Shown here piece after piece: positions 12,801-26,554 of a DNA stretch of 64,000 nt. The DNA lies in the NCBI RefSeq assembly GCF_029227915.1, contig NC_079876.1, positions 33,711,828 to 33,775,827 on the forward strand, in the 5' to 3' direction. Each line of letters opens with the position of its first letter. Positions within the stretch are counted from its first letter, which is position 1. The stretch is from Hydractinia symbiolongicarpus. Its lineage: Eukaryota; Cnidaria; Hydrozoa; Anthoathecata; Hydractiniidae. Under the pieces are notes generated by a model that was given only the letters and a program-made list of their open reading frames with translations, was not told the origin of the DNA and searched no databases. Made by a program: the position numbers and the translations under genes.

Positions 12801-15307
12801 AAAAATATCGCTAAATACATGTTGGTACGAATATGTGACTCAACCGTTGTACTCAAACGGATTGATACTGTTAGAAAGTCAATGAAGTGTAGTTTTTGAA
12901 ACTGTCGCTATTTCTTCAGTGCGCGATAACGGTTAGGATTGGTCCCACAGTAAAGAATGACTTATTTATCTAAACTCTTAAATGAAGCGGTACCACAGCG
13001 CCCAGTGTAATCGCTGAGTTTCGGCAATCATGTCAAATGAAGATGAATGTTATTTCTTGGAGTCCAATTGTCTCATTTATCACATTTATTAGGCCACAGC
13101 CCAAAATCAGTTCAATAAAGTCCCACAGTCAATCGTTTCAATGTTAAAAGCGATACAAGCTAGTAATACCGGAAAGATATCACGAAATACATGTTGGTAC
13201 GAATATGTGACTCAACCGTTGTAACTCAAACGGATTGATACTGTTAGAAAGTCAATGAAACGTAGTTTTTGAAACTGTCTCTGTTTCTTCAGCGCGGGAT
13301 AACGGCTAGGATTTTTAAATGAAGCGCTACCACAGCGCCCAGTGTAATCGCTGAGTTCCGGCAATCATGTCAAATTAAGATGAATGTTATTTTTTGGATT
13401 CCAATTGTCTCATTTATCACATTTATCAGGTCATAGTCCAAAGTTAGTTCAATTAAGTCCAACATTCAATCGTTTCACTGTTAAAAGCGATGCAACCTAG
13501 TAATAACAGATAAATATCGCTAAATACATGTTGGTACGAATGTGTGACACAACCGTTGCAACTCCAACGGACTGACATTGTAGAAAGTCAGTGAAATGTA
13601 GTATTTGAAACTGTCTCTGTTTCTTCAGCGCGGGATAACGGCTAGGATTGGTCCCACAGTAAAAAATGACTTATTTATCTAAATTTTTAAATGAAGCGCT
13701 ACCACAGCGCCCAGTGTAATCGCTGAGTTCCGGCAAGCACATCAAATTAAGAAGAATGTTATTTCTTGGAGTCCAATTGTCTCATTTATCACATTTATCA
13801 GGTCGCAATCCAAAGATAGTTCAATTAAGTCCCACAGTCAATCGTTTCATTGTTAAAAGCGATGCAATCTAGTAATATCAGAAAAATATCGCTAAATACA
13901 TGTTGGTACGAATATGTGACCCAACCATTGTAACTCAAACGGACAGATAACGTTAGAAAGTCAATGAAATGTAGGTTTTGAAACTGTCTCTATTTCTTCA
14001 GCGCGGGATAACGGCTAGGATTGGTCCCACAGTAAAAAATGACTTATTCATCTAAATTTCTAAATGAAGCGCTACCACAGCGCCCAGTGTAATCGCTGAG
14101 TTCCGGCAATCATGTCAAAATAAGAAAAATGTTATTTCTTGTAGTCCAATTGTCTCACTTATAACATTTATAACGTTACAGTCCAAAATCTGTTCAATTT
14201 AGTCCCACAGTCAATCGTTTCATTGTTAAAAGCAATGCAACCTATTAATATGAGAAAAATATCGCTAAATACATGTTAGTACGAATATCTGACCCAACCG
14301 TTGTAACTCAAATGGACTGACACCTTTAGAAAGTCAATGAAATGTAGTTTTTGAAACTTTTGCTATTTCTTCAGCGCGCGCTAACGGCTAGGATTCGTCC
14401 CACGGTTAAAATGTGACTTTTTTATCTTAATTTTCAAATGAAGCGCTACCACAGGGACCAATGTGATCGCTGATTTCCGGCAATCATGTCAAAATAAGAA
14501 AAATGTTATTTCTTGGAGTCCAATTGTCTCATTTATCACATTTATTAGGTCACAGCCCAAAATCAGTTCAATAAAGTCCCACAGTCAATCGTTTCAATGT
14601 TAAAAGCGACACAACCTAGTAATACCGGAAAGATATCACGAAATACATGTTGGTACGAATATGTGACTCAACCGTTGTAACTCAAACGGATTGATACTGT
14701 TAGAAAGTCAATGAAACGTAGTTTTTGAAACTGTCTCTGTTTCTTCAGCGCGCGATAACGGCTAGGATTTTTAAATGAAGCGCTACCACAGCGCCCAATG
14801 TAATCGCTGAGTTCCGGCAATCATGTCAAATTAAGATGAATGTTATTTCTTGGAGTCCAATTGTCTCATTTATCATATTTATCAGGTCACAGTCCAAAGT
14901 TAGTTCAATTAAGTCCAACATTCAATCGTTTCACTGTTAAAAGCGATGCAACCTAGTAATAACAGATAAATATCGCTAAATACATGTTGGTACGAATGTG
15001 TGACACAACCGTTGCAACTCCAACGGACTGACATTGTAGAAAGTCAGTGAAATGTAGTATTTGAAACTGTCTCTGTTTCTTCAGCGCGGGATAACGGCTA
15101 GGATTGGTCCCACAGTAAAAAATGACTTATTTATCTAATATTTTAAATGAAGCGCTACCACAGCGCCCAGTGTAATCGCTGAGTTCCGGCAAGCACATCA
15201 AATTAAGAAGAATGTTATTTCTTGGAGTCCAATTGTCTCATTTATCACATTTATCAGGTCGCAATTCAAAGATAGTTCAATTAAGTCCCACAGTCAATCG
15301 TTTCATT
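9863..15307 (+). repeat. 15-monomer HOR, copy 1 (5445 bp)
   Basis: Marker positions are 9863, 10236, 10608, 10945, 11317, 11689, 12026, 12398, 12771, 13143, 13480, 13852, 14225, 14599 and 14936. Four are short M2 monomers (10608, 11689, 13143, 14599). The next copy starts at 15308. Private variants recur at exactly +5445: ctacggactg at 12111 and 17556, and ggtacgaatg at 9916 and 15361. Near 14473 this copy jumps from one M4 monomer straight to the tail of another (ctgatttccgg), so it lacks one M4 monomer found in copy 2. Confidence 0.92.
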
Positions 15308-18300
15308 GTTAAAAGCGATGCAATCTAGTAATATCAGAAAAATATCGCTAAATACATGTTGGTACGAATGTGTGACACAACCGTTGCAACTCCAACGGAC
15401 TGACATTGTAGAAAGTCAGTGAAATGTAGTATTTGAAACTGTCTCTGTTTCTTCAGCGCGGGATAACGGCTAGGATTGGTCCCACAGTAAAAAATGACTT
15501 ATTTATCTAATATTTTAAATGAAGCGCTACCACAGCGCCCAGTGCAATCGCTGAGTTCCGGCAAGCACATCAAAATAAGAAAAATGTTATATCTTGGAGT
15601 CCAATTGTCTCACTTATAAGATTTATAAGGTCACAGTCCAAAATCAGTTCAATTTAGTCCCACAGTCAATCGTTTCATTGTTAAAAGCAATGCAACTTAG
15701 TAATACCGGAAAGATATCACGAAATACATGTTGGTACGAATATGTGACTCAACCGTTGTAACACAAACGGATTGATACTGTTAGAAAGTCAATGAATTGT
15801 AGTTTTTGAAAATGTCGCTATTTCTTCAGTGCGCGATAACGGTTAGGATTGGTCCCACAGTAAAGAATGACTTATTTATCTAAACTCTTAAATAAAGCGG
15901 TACCACAGCGCCCAGTGTAATCGCTGAGTTCCGGCAATCATGTCAAATTAAGATGAATGTAATTTTTTCGAGTCCAATTGTCTCATTTATCACATTTATT
16001 AGGTCACAGCCCAAAATCAGTTCAATAAAGTCCCACAGTCAATCGTTTCAATGTTAAAAGCGACACAACCTAGTAATACCGGAAAGATATCACGAAATAC
16101 ATGTTAGTACGAATATGTGACTCAACCGTTGTAACTCAAACGGATTGATACTGTTAGAAAGTCAATGAAACGTAGTTTTTGAAACTGTCTCTGTTTCTTC
16201 AGCGCGCGATAACAGCTAGGATTTTTAAATGAAGCGCTACCACAGCGCCCAATGTAATCGCTAAGTTCCGGCAATCATGTCAAATTAAGATGAATGTTAT
16301 TTCTTGGAGTCCAATTGTCTCATTTATCATATTTATCAGGTCACAGTCCAAAGTTAGTTCAATTAAGTCCAACATTCAATCGTTTCACTGTTAAAAGCGA
16401 TGCAACCTAGTAATAACAGATAAATATCGCTAAATACATGTTGGTACGAATGTGTGACACAACCGTTGCAACTCCAACGGACTGACATGGTAGAAAGTCA
16501 GTGAAATGTAGTATTTGAAACTGTCTCTGTTTCTTCAGCGCGGGATAACGGCTAGGATTGGGCCCACAGTAAAAAATGACTTATTTATCTAAATTTTTAA
16601 ATGAAACGCTACCACAGCGCCCAGTGTAATCGCTGAGTTCCGGCAAGCACATCAAATTAAGAAGAGTGTTATTTCTTGGAGTCAAATTGTCTCACTTATA
16701 AGATTTATAACGTCACAGTCCAAAATCAGTTCAATTTAGTCCCACAGTCAATCGTTTCATTGTTAAAAGCAATGCAACCTATTAATATGAGAAAAATATC
16801 GCTAAATACATGTTGGTACGAATATGTGACTCAACCGTTGTACTCAAACGGATTGATACTGTTAGAAAGTCAATGAATTGTAGTTTTTGAAAATGTCGCT
16901 ATTTCTTCAGTGCGCGATAACGGTTAGGATTGGTCCCACAGTAAAGAATGACTTATTTATCTAAACTCTTAAATAAAGCGGTACCACAGCGCCCAGTGTA
17001 ATCGCTGAGTTCCGGCAATCATGTCAAATTAAGATGAATGTTATTTTTTGGAGTCCAATTGTCTCATTTATCACATTTATTAGGTCACAGCCCAAAATCA
17101 GTTCAATAAAGTCCCACAGTCAATCGTTTCAATGTTAAAAGCGACACAACCTAGTATTACCGGAAAGATATCACGAAATACATGTTGGTACGAATATGTG
17201 ACTCAACCGTTGTAACTCAAACGGATTGATACTGTTAGAAAGTCAATGAAACGTAGTTTTTGAAACTGTCTCTGTTTCTTCAGCGCGCGATAACAGCTAG
17301 GATTTTTAAATGAAGCGCTACCACAGCGCCCAATGTAATCGCTAAGTTCCGGCAATCATGTCAAATTAAGATGAATGTTATTTCTTGGAGTCCAATTGTC
17401 TCATTTATCATATTTATCAGGTCACAGTCCAAAGTTAGTTCAATTAAGTCCAACATTCAATCGTTTCACTGTTAAAAGCGATGCAACCTAGTAATAACAG
17501 ATAAATATCGCTAAATACATGTTGGTACGAATGTGTGACACAACCGTTGCAACTCCTACGGACTGACATGGTAGAAAGTCAGTGAAATGTAGTATTTGAA
17601 ACTGTCTCTGTTTCTTCAGCGCGGGATAACGGCTAGGATTGGGCCCACAGTAAAAAATGACTTATTTATCTAAATTTTTAAATGAAACGCTACCACAGCG
17701 CCCAGTGTAATCGCTGAGTTCCGGCAAGCACATCAAATTAAGAAGAGTGTTATTTCTTGGAGTCCAATTGTCTCATTTATCACATTTATCAGGTCGCAGT
17801 CCAAAGATAGTTCAATTAAGTCCCACAGTCAATCGCTTCATTGTTAAAAGCGATGCAATCTAGTAATATCAGAAAAATATCGCTAAATACATGTTGGTAC
17901 GAATTTGTGACCCAACCATTGTAACTCAAACGGACAGACTCCGTTAGAAAGTCAATGAAATGTAGTTTTTGAAACTGTTTCTATTTCTTCAGCGCGGGAT
18001 AACGGCTAGGTTTGGTCCCACAGTAAAAAATGACTTATTCATTTAAATTTCTAAATGAAGCGCTACCACAGCGCCCAGTGTAATCGCTGATTTCCGGCAA
18101 TCATGTCAAAATAAGAAAAATGTTATTTCTTGGAGTCCAATTGTCTCACTTATAAGATTTATAACGTCACAGTCCAAAATCAGTTCAATTTAGTCCCACA
18201 GTCAATCGTTTCATTGTTAAAAGCAATGCAACCTATTAATATGAGAAAAATATCGCTAAATACATGTTGGTACGAATATGTGACTCAACCGTTGTACTCA

Positions 18301-21124
18301 AACGGATTGATACTGTTAGAAAGTCAATGAAGTGTAGTTTTTGAAACTGTCGCTATTTCTTCAGTGCGCGATAACGGTTAGGATTGGTCCCACAGTAAAG
18401 AATGACTTATTTATCTAAACTCTTAAATGAAGCGGTACCACAGCGCCCAGTGTAATCGCTGAGTTTCGGCAATCATGTCAAATGAAGATGAATGTTATTT
18501 CTTGGAGTCCAATTGTCTCATTTATCACATTTATTAGGCCACAGCCCAAAATCAGTTCAATAAAGTCCCACAGTCAATCGTTTCAATGTTAAAAGCGATA
18601 CAAGCTAGTAATACCGGAAAGATATCACGAAATACATGTTGGTACGAATATGTGACTCAACCGTTGTAACTCAAACGGATTGATACTGTTAGAAAGTCAA
18701 TGAAACGTAGTTTTTGAAACTGTCTCTGTTTCTTCAGCGCGGGATAACGGCTAGGATTTTTAAATGAAGCGCTACCACAGCGCCCAGTGTAATCGCTGAG
18801 TTCCGGCAATCATGTCAAATTAAGATGAATGTTATTTTTTGGATTCCAATTGTCTCATTTATCACATTTATCAGGTCATAGTCCAAAGTTAGTTCAATTA
18901 AGTCCAACATTCAATCGTTTCACTGTTAAAAGCGATGCAACCTAGTAATAACAGATAAATATCGCTAAATACATGTTGGTACGAATGTGTGACACAACCG
19001 TTGCAACTCCAACGGACTGACATTATAGAAAGTCAGTGAAATGTAGTATTTGAAACTGTCTCTGTTTCTTCAGCGCGGGATAACGGCTAGGATTGGTCCC
19101 ACAGTAAAAAATGACTTATTTATCTAAATTTTTAAATGAAGCGCCACCACAGCGCCCAGTGTAATCGCTGAGTTCCGGCAAGCACATCAAATTAAGAAGA
19201 ATGTTATTTCTTGGAGTCCAATTGTCTCATTTATCACATTTATCAGGTCGCAATCCAAAGATAGTTCAATTAAGTCCCACAGTCAATCGTTTCATTGTTA
19301 AAAGCGATGCAATCTAGTAATATCAGAAAAATATCGCTAAATACATGTTGGTACGAATATGTGACCCAACCATTGTAACTCAAACGGACAGATAACGTTA
19401 GAAAGTCAATGAAATGTAGGTTTTGAAACTGTCTCTATTTCTTCAGCGCGGGATAACGGCTAGGATTGGTCCCACAGTAAAAAATGACTTATTCATCTAA
19501 ATTTCTAAATGAAGCGCTACCACAGCGCCCAGTGTAATCGCTGAGTTCCGGCAATCATGTCAAAATAAGAAAAATGTTATTTCTTGTAGTCCAATTGTCT
19601 CACTTATAACATTTATAACGTTACAGTCCAAAATCTGTTCAATTTAGTCCCACAGTCAATCGTTTCATTGTTAAAAGCAATGCAACCTATTAATATGAGA
19701 AAAATATCGCTAAATACATGTTAGTACGAATATCTGACCCAACCGTTGTAACTCAAATGGACTGACACCTTTAGAAAGTCAATGAAATGTAGTTTTTGAA
19801 ACTTTTGCTATTTCTTCAGCGCGCGCTAACGGCTAGGATTCGTCCCACGGTTAAAATGTGACTTTTTTATCTTAATTTTCAAATGAAGCGCTACCACAGG
19901 GACCAATGTGATCGCTGAGTTACGGCAATCATGTCAAAATAAGAAGAATGTTATTTCTTGGAGTCAAATTGTCTCACTTATAAGATTTATAACGTCACAG
20001 TCCAAAATCAGTTCAATTTAGTCCCACAGTCAATCGTTTCATTGTTAAAAGCAATGCAACCTATTAATATGAGAAAAATATCGCTAAATACATGTTGGTA
20101 CGAATATGTGACTCAACCGTTGTACTCAAACGGATTGATACTGTTAGAAAGTCAATGAATTGTACTTTTTTAAAAAGTCGCTATTTCTTCAGTGCGCGAT
20201 AACGGTTAGGATTGGTCCCACAGTAAAGAATGACTTATTTATCTAAACTCTTAAATAAAGCGGTACCACAGCGCCCAGTGTAATCGCTGAGTTCCGGCAA
20301 TCATGTCAAATTAGGATGAATGTTATTTTTTGGAGTCCAATTGTCTCATTTATCACATTTATTAGGTCACAGCCCAAAATCAGTTCAATAAAGTCCCACA
20401 GTCAATCGTTTCAATGTTAAAAGCGACACAACCTAGTAATACCGGAAAGATATCACGAAATACATGTTGGTACGAATATGTGACTCAACCGTTGTAACTC
20501 AAACGGATTGATACTGTTAGAAAGTCAATGAAACGTAGTTTTTGAAACTGTCTCTGTTTCTTCAGCGCGCGATAACGGCTAGGATTTTTAAATGAAGCGC
20601 TACCACAGCGCCCAATGTAATCGCTGAGTTCCGGCAATCATGTCAAATTAAGATGAATGTTATTTCTTGGAGTCCAATTGTCTCATTTATCATATTTATC
20701 AGGTCACAGTCCAAAGTTAGTTCAATTAAGTCCAACATTCAATCGTTTCACTGTTAAAAGCGATGCAACCTAGTAATAACAGATAAATATCGCTAAATAC
20801 ATGTTGGTACGAATGTGTGACACAACCGTTGCAACTCCAACGGACTGACATTGTAGAAAGTCAGTGAAATGTAGTATTTGAAACTGTCTCTGTTTCTTCA
20901 GCGCGGGATAACGGCTAGGATTGGTCCCACAGTAAAAAATGACTTATTTATCTAATATTTTAAATGAAGCGCTACCACAGCGCCCAGTGTAATCGCTGAG
21001 TTCCGGCAAGCACATCAAATTAAGAAGAATGTTATTTCTTGGAGTCCAATTGTCTCATTTATCACATTTATCAGGTCGCAATTCAAAGATAGTTCAATTA
21101 AGTCCCACAGTCAATCGTTTCATT
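15308..21124 (+). repeat. 16-monomer HOR, copy 2 (5817 bp)
   Basis: Same order as copy 1 with one more M4 monomer (markers 19670 and 20044 where copy 1 has only 14225). Length is 5445 + 372 = 5817 bp. Identity to copy 1 is very high by eye, with scattered single-base changes such as gtgcaatcg at 15543. The extra monomer matches 7670-8041 at +12374, so it was more likely lost from copy 1 than gained here. Confidence 0.9.
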
Positions 21125-24100
21125 GTTAAAAGCGATGCAATCTAGTAATATCAGAAAAATATCGCTAAATACATGTTGGTACGAATGTGTGACACAACCG
21201 TTGCAACTCCAACGGACTGACATTGTAGAAAGTCAGTGAAATGTAGTATTTGAAACTGTCTCTGTTTCTTCAGCGCGGGATAACGGCTAGGATTGGTCCG
21301 ACAGTAAAAAATGACTTATTTATCTAATATTTTAAATGAAGCGCTACCACAGCGCCCAGTGTAATCGCTGAGTTCCGGCAAGCACATCAAAATAAGAAGA
21401 ATGTTATATCTTGGAGTCCAATTGTCTCACTTATAAGATTTATAACGTCACAGTCCAAAATCAGTTCAATTTAGTCCCACAGTCAATCGTTTCATTGTTA
21501 AAAGCAATGCAACTTAGTAATACCGGAAAGATATCACGAAATACATGTTGGTACGAATATGTGACTCAACCGTTGTAACACAAACGGATTGATAATGTAA
21601 GAAAGTCAATGAAATGTAGTTTTTGAAACTGTCTCAATTTCTTCAGCACGGGATAACGGCTAGGATTGGTCCCACAGTAAAAAATGACTTATTCATCTAA
21701 ATTTTTAAATGAAGCGCTACCACAGCGCCCAGTGTAATCGCTGAGTTCCGGCAATCATGTCAAATTAAGAAAAATGTTATTTCTTGTAGTCCAATTGTCT
21801 CACTTATAACATTTATAACGTTACAGTCCAAAATCAGTTCAATTTAGTCCCACAGTCAATCGTTTCATTGTTAAAAGCAATGCAACCTATTAATATGAGA
21901 AAAATATCGCTAAATACATGTTAGTACGAATATCTGACCCAACCGTTGTAACTCAAATGGACTGACACCTTTAGAAAGTCAATGAAATGTAGTTTTTGAA
22001 ACTTTTGCTATTTCTTCAGCGCGCGATAACGGCTAGGATTCGTCCCACGGTTAAAAAGTGACTTTTTTATCTTAATTTTCAAATGAAGCGCTACCACAGG
22101 GACCAGTGTGATCGCTGAGTTACGGCAATCATGTCAAATTAAGAAGAATGTTATTTCTTGGAGTCCAATTGTCTTACTTTTTCATTTATAAGGTCACAGC
22201 CCAAAATCAGTTCAATTAAGTCGCACAGTCAATCGTTTCACTGTTAAAAGCGATACAACCTAGTAATACCGGAAAGATATCACGAAATACATGTTGGTAC
22301 GAGTATGTGACTCAAACGTTGTAACCCAAACGGATTGATGCTGTTAGAAATTCAATGAAATGTAGTTTTTGAAACTGTCTCTATTTCTTCAGCGCGGGAT
22401 AACGGCTAGGATTGGTCCCACAGTAAAAAATGACTTATTTATATAAATTTTTAAATGAAGCGCTACCACAGCGCCCAGTGTAATCGCTGAGTTGCGGCAA
22501 TCATGTCAAATTAAGATGAATGTTATTTCTTGGAGTCCAATTGTCTCCTTTATCACATTTATCAGGTGAGAGTCCAAAGTTAGTTCAATTAAGTCGCACA
22601 GTCAATCGTTTCACTGTTAAAAGCGATACAACCTAGTAATACCGGAAAGATATCACGAAATACATGTTGGTACGAGTATGTGACTCAAACGTTGTAACCC
22701 AAACGGATTGATGCTGTTAGAAATTCAATGAAATGTAGTTTTTGAAACTGTCTCTATTTCTTCAGCGCGGGATAACGGCTAGGATTGGTCCCACAGTAAA
22801 AAATGACTTATTTATATAAATTTTTAAATGAAGCGCTACCACAGCGCCCAGTGTAATCGCTGAGTTGCGGCAATCATGTCAAATTAAGATGAATGTTATT
22901 TCTTGGAGTCCAATTGTCTCCTTTATCACATTTATCAGGTGAGAGTCCAAAGTTAGTTCAATTAAGTCCCATAGTCAATCGTTTCATAGTTAAAAGCGAT
23001 GCAACCTAGTAATATCAGAAAAATATCGCTAAATACATGTTGGTACGAATATGTGACCCAACCATTGTAACTCAAACGGACTGACTCCGTTAGAAAGTCA
23101 ATGAAATGTAGTTTTTGAAACTGTCGCTATTCTTCAGCGCGGGATAACGGCTAGGATTGCTCCCACAGTAAAAAATGACTTATTCATCTAAATTTCTAAA
23201 TGAAGCGCTACCACAGCGCCCAGTGTAATCGCTGAGTTCCGGCAATCATGTCAAAATAAGAAAAATGTTATTTCTTAGAGTCCAATTGTCTCACTTATAA
23301 GATTTATAACGTCACAGTCCAAAATCAGTTCAATTTAGTCCCACAGTCAATCGTTTCATTGTTAAAAGCAATGCAACCTGGTAATACCGGAAAGATATCA
23401 CGAAATACATGTTGGTACGAATATGTGACTCAACCGTTGTAACACAAACGGATTGATAATGTTAGAAAGTCAATGAAATGTAGTTTTTGAAACTGTCTCA
23501 ATTTCTTCAGCACGGGATAACGGCTAGGATTGGTCCCACAGTAAAAAATGACTTATTCATCTAAATTTTTAAATGAAGCGCTACCACAGCGCCCAGTGTA
23601 ATCGCTGAGTTCCGGCAATCATGTCAAATTAAGAAAAATGTTATTTCTTGTAGTCCAATTGTCTCACTTATAACATTTATAACGTTACAGTCCAAAATCA
23701 GTTCAATTTAGTCCCACAGTCAATCGTTTCATTGTTAAAAGCAATGCAACCTATTAATATGAGAAAAATATCGCTAAATACATGTTAGTACGAATATCTG
23801 ACCCAACCGTTGTAACTCAAATGGACTGACACCTTTAGAAAGTCAATGAAATGTAGTTTTTGAAACTTTTGCTATTTCTTCAGCGCGCGCTAACGGCTAG
23901 GATTCGTCCCACGGTTAAAAAGTGACTTTTTTATCTTAATTTTCAAATGAAGCGCTACCACAGGGACCAGTGTGATCGCTGAGTTACGGCAATCATGTCA
24001 AATTAAGAAGAATGTTATTTCTTGGAGTCCAATTGTCTTACTTTTTCATTTATAAGGTCACAGCCCAAAATCAGTTCAATTAAGTCGCACAGTCAATCGT

Positions 24101-26554
24101 TTCACTGTTAAAAGCGATACAACCTAGTAATACCGGAAAGATATCACGAAATACATGTTAGTACGAATATGTGACCCAACCATTGTAACTCACACGGACT
24201 GACTCCGTTAGAAAGCCAATGAAATGTATTTTTTGAAACTGTCGCTATTCTTCAGCGCGTGATAACGGCTAGGATTCGTCCCACGGCTAAAAAATGACTT
24301 ATTTATCTAAATTTTTTAATGAAGCGCTACCACATGGACCAGTGTAATCCCTGAGTTGCTGCAATCATGTCAAATTTAGAAGAATTTTTTTTCTTGGAGT
24401 CCAATTGACTTACTTTTTCATTTATAAGGTCACAGCCCAAAATCAGTTCAATTAAGTCCCACAGTCAATCTTTTCACTGTTAAAAGCGATACAACCTAGT
24501 AATACCGGAAAGATATCACGAAATACATGTTGGTACGAATATGTGACTCAACCGTTGTAACACAAACGGATTGATACTGTTAAAAAGTCAATGAAATGTA
24601 GTTTTTGAAACTGTCTCTATTTCTTCAGCGCGGGATAACGGCTAGGATTGCTCCCACAGTAAAAAATGACTTATTCATCTAAATTTTAAAATGAAGCGCT
24701 ACCACAGCGCCCAGTGTAATCGCTGAGTTCCGGCAATCATGTCAAATTAAGAAGAATGTTACTTCTTGGAGTTCAATTGTGTCACTTATAATATTTATCA
24801 GGTCACAGTCCAGAGTTAGTTCAATTAAGTCCCACAGTCAGTCGTTTCATTGTTAAAAGCGATGCAATCTAGTAATATCAGAAAAATATCGCTAAATACA
24901 TGTTGGTACGAATATGTGACCCAACCATTGTAACTCAAACGGACTGACACCGTTAGAAAGTCAATGAAATGTACTTTTTGAAATTGTCGCTATTTCTTCA
25001 GCGCGCGATAACAGCTAGGATTGGTTCCACAGTAACAATTGACTTATTTCTCTAAATTTTTAAATGAAGCGCTACCACAGCGCCCAGTGCAATCGCTGAG
25101 TTTCGGCAATAATGTCAAATTAAGAAGAGTGTTACTTTCTGGAGTTCAATTGTCTCACTTATAATATTTATCAGGTCAGAGTCCAAAGTTAGTTCAATTA
25201 AGTCCCACAGCCAATCGTTTCATTGTTAAAAGCGATGCAATCTAGTAATATCAGAAAACTATCGCTAAATACATGTTGGTACGAATATGTGACCCAACCG
25301 TTGTAACTGAAACGAACTGACACCGTTAGAAAGTCAATGAAATTTAGTTTTTGAAACTGTCGCTATTTCTTCAGCGCGCGATAACGGCTAGGATTGGTCC
25401 CACGGTAAAGAATGACTTATTTATCTAAATTTTTAAATGAAGCGCTACCACAATCGCTGTAATCGCTGAGTTGCGGCAATCATGTCAAATTGAGATGAAT
25501 GTTATTTCTTGGAGTCCAATTCTCTCACTTATCACATTCATCAGGTCACAGTCCAAAGTTAGTTCAATTAAGTCCCAAATTCAATCGTTTCACTGTTAAA
25601 AGCGATGCAACCTAGTAATAACAGATAAATATCGCTAAATACTTGTTGGTACGAATATGTGACGCAACTGTTGTAACTGAAGCGGATTGATACCGTTAGA
25701 AAGTCAATGAAATGTAGCTCTTGAAAGTGTCGCTATTTCTTCAGGGCGCGATAACGGCTAGGATTGGTCCCACAGTGAAAATGACTTATTTATCTAAATT
25801 TATAAATCAAGCGCTACCACAGCGCCCAGTGTAATCGCTGAGTTCCGGCAAGCACATCAAATTAAGAAGAATGTTATTTCTTGGAGTCCAATTGTCTCAT
25901 TTATCACATTTATCAGGTCGCAGTCCAAAAGTAGTTCAATTAAGTCCCACAGTCAATTGTTTCATTGTTAAAAGCGATGCAATCTAATAATATCAGAAAA
26001 ATATCGCTAAATACATGTTGGTACGAATATGTGACCCAACCATTGTAAATCAAACGGACTGTCACCGTTAGAAAGTCAATGAAATGTAGTTTTTGAAACT
26101 GTCGCTATTCTTCAGCGCGAGATAACGGTTAGGATTGGTCCCACGGTAAAAATTGACTTATTTATCTAAATTTTTAAATGAAGCGCTACCACAGCGCCTA
26201 GTGTAATCGCTGAGTTCTGGCAATCATGTCAAATTAAGATGAATCTAAATTTCTTGGAGTCCAATTGTCTCATTTATCATATTTATCAGGTCACAGTCCA
26301 AAGTTAGTTCAATTAAGTCCCACATTCAATCGTTTTACTGTTAAAAGCGATGCAACCTAGTAATATCAGATAAATATCGCTAAATACATGTTGGTAGCAA
26401 TATGTGACCCAACCGTTGTAACTCAAAGGGACTGACATCGATAGAAAGTCCGTGAAAAGTAATATTTGAAACTGTCTCTATTTCTTCAGCGCGCGCTAAC
26501 GGTTAGGATTCGTCCCACGGCTAAAAAATGACTTTTTTATCTTAATTTTCAACT
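21125..26554 (+). repeat. Mixed satellite monomers, third HOR start then divergence
   Basis: The first two monomers (21125, 21497) repeat the opening of the 5.4-kb HOR, and similarity breaks near 21591 at gataatgtaagaaag. From there a five-monomer segment is repeated at +1864 bp (gataatgt at 21591 and 23455; the cttttgctatttc and cagggaccag variants follow in both). From about 24.3 kb monomers are more diverged, and M5-type sequence first appears near 26.4 kb. Nothing but satellite is visible. Confidence 0.85.
22243..22988 (+). repeat. Adjacent near-identical monomer pair
   Basis: Monomers 22243-22615 and 22616-22988 share rare variants absent from their neighbours: tacgagtatg, ctcaaacgttgtaaccc, gattgatgctg, gaaattcaatg, atttatataaat, gagttgcgg and tcaggtgagag. 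The period is 373 bp. This is a very recent single-monomer duplication. Confidence 0.85.
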
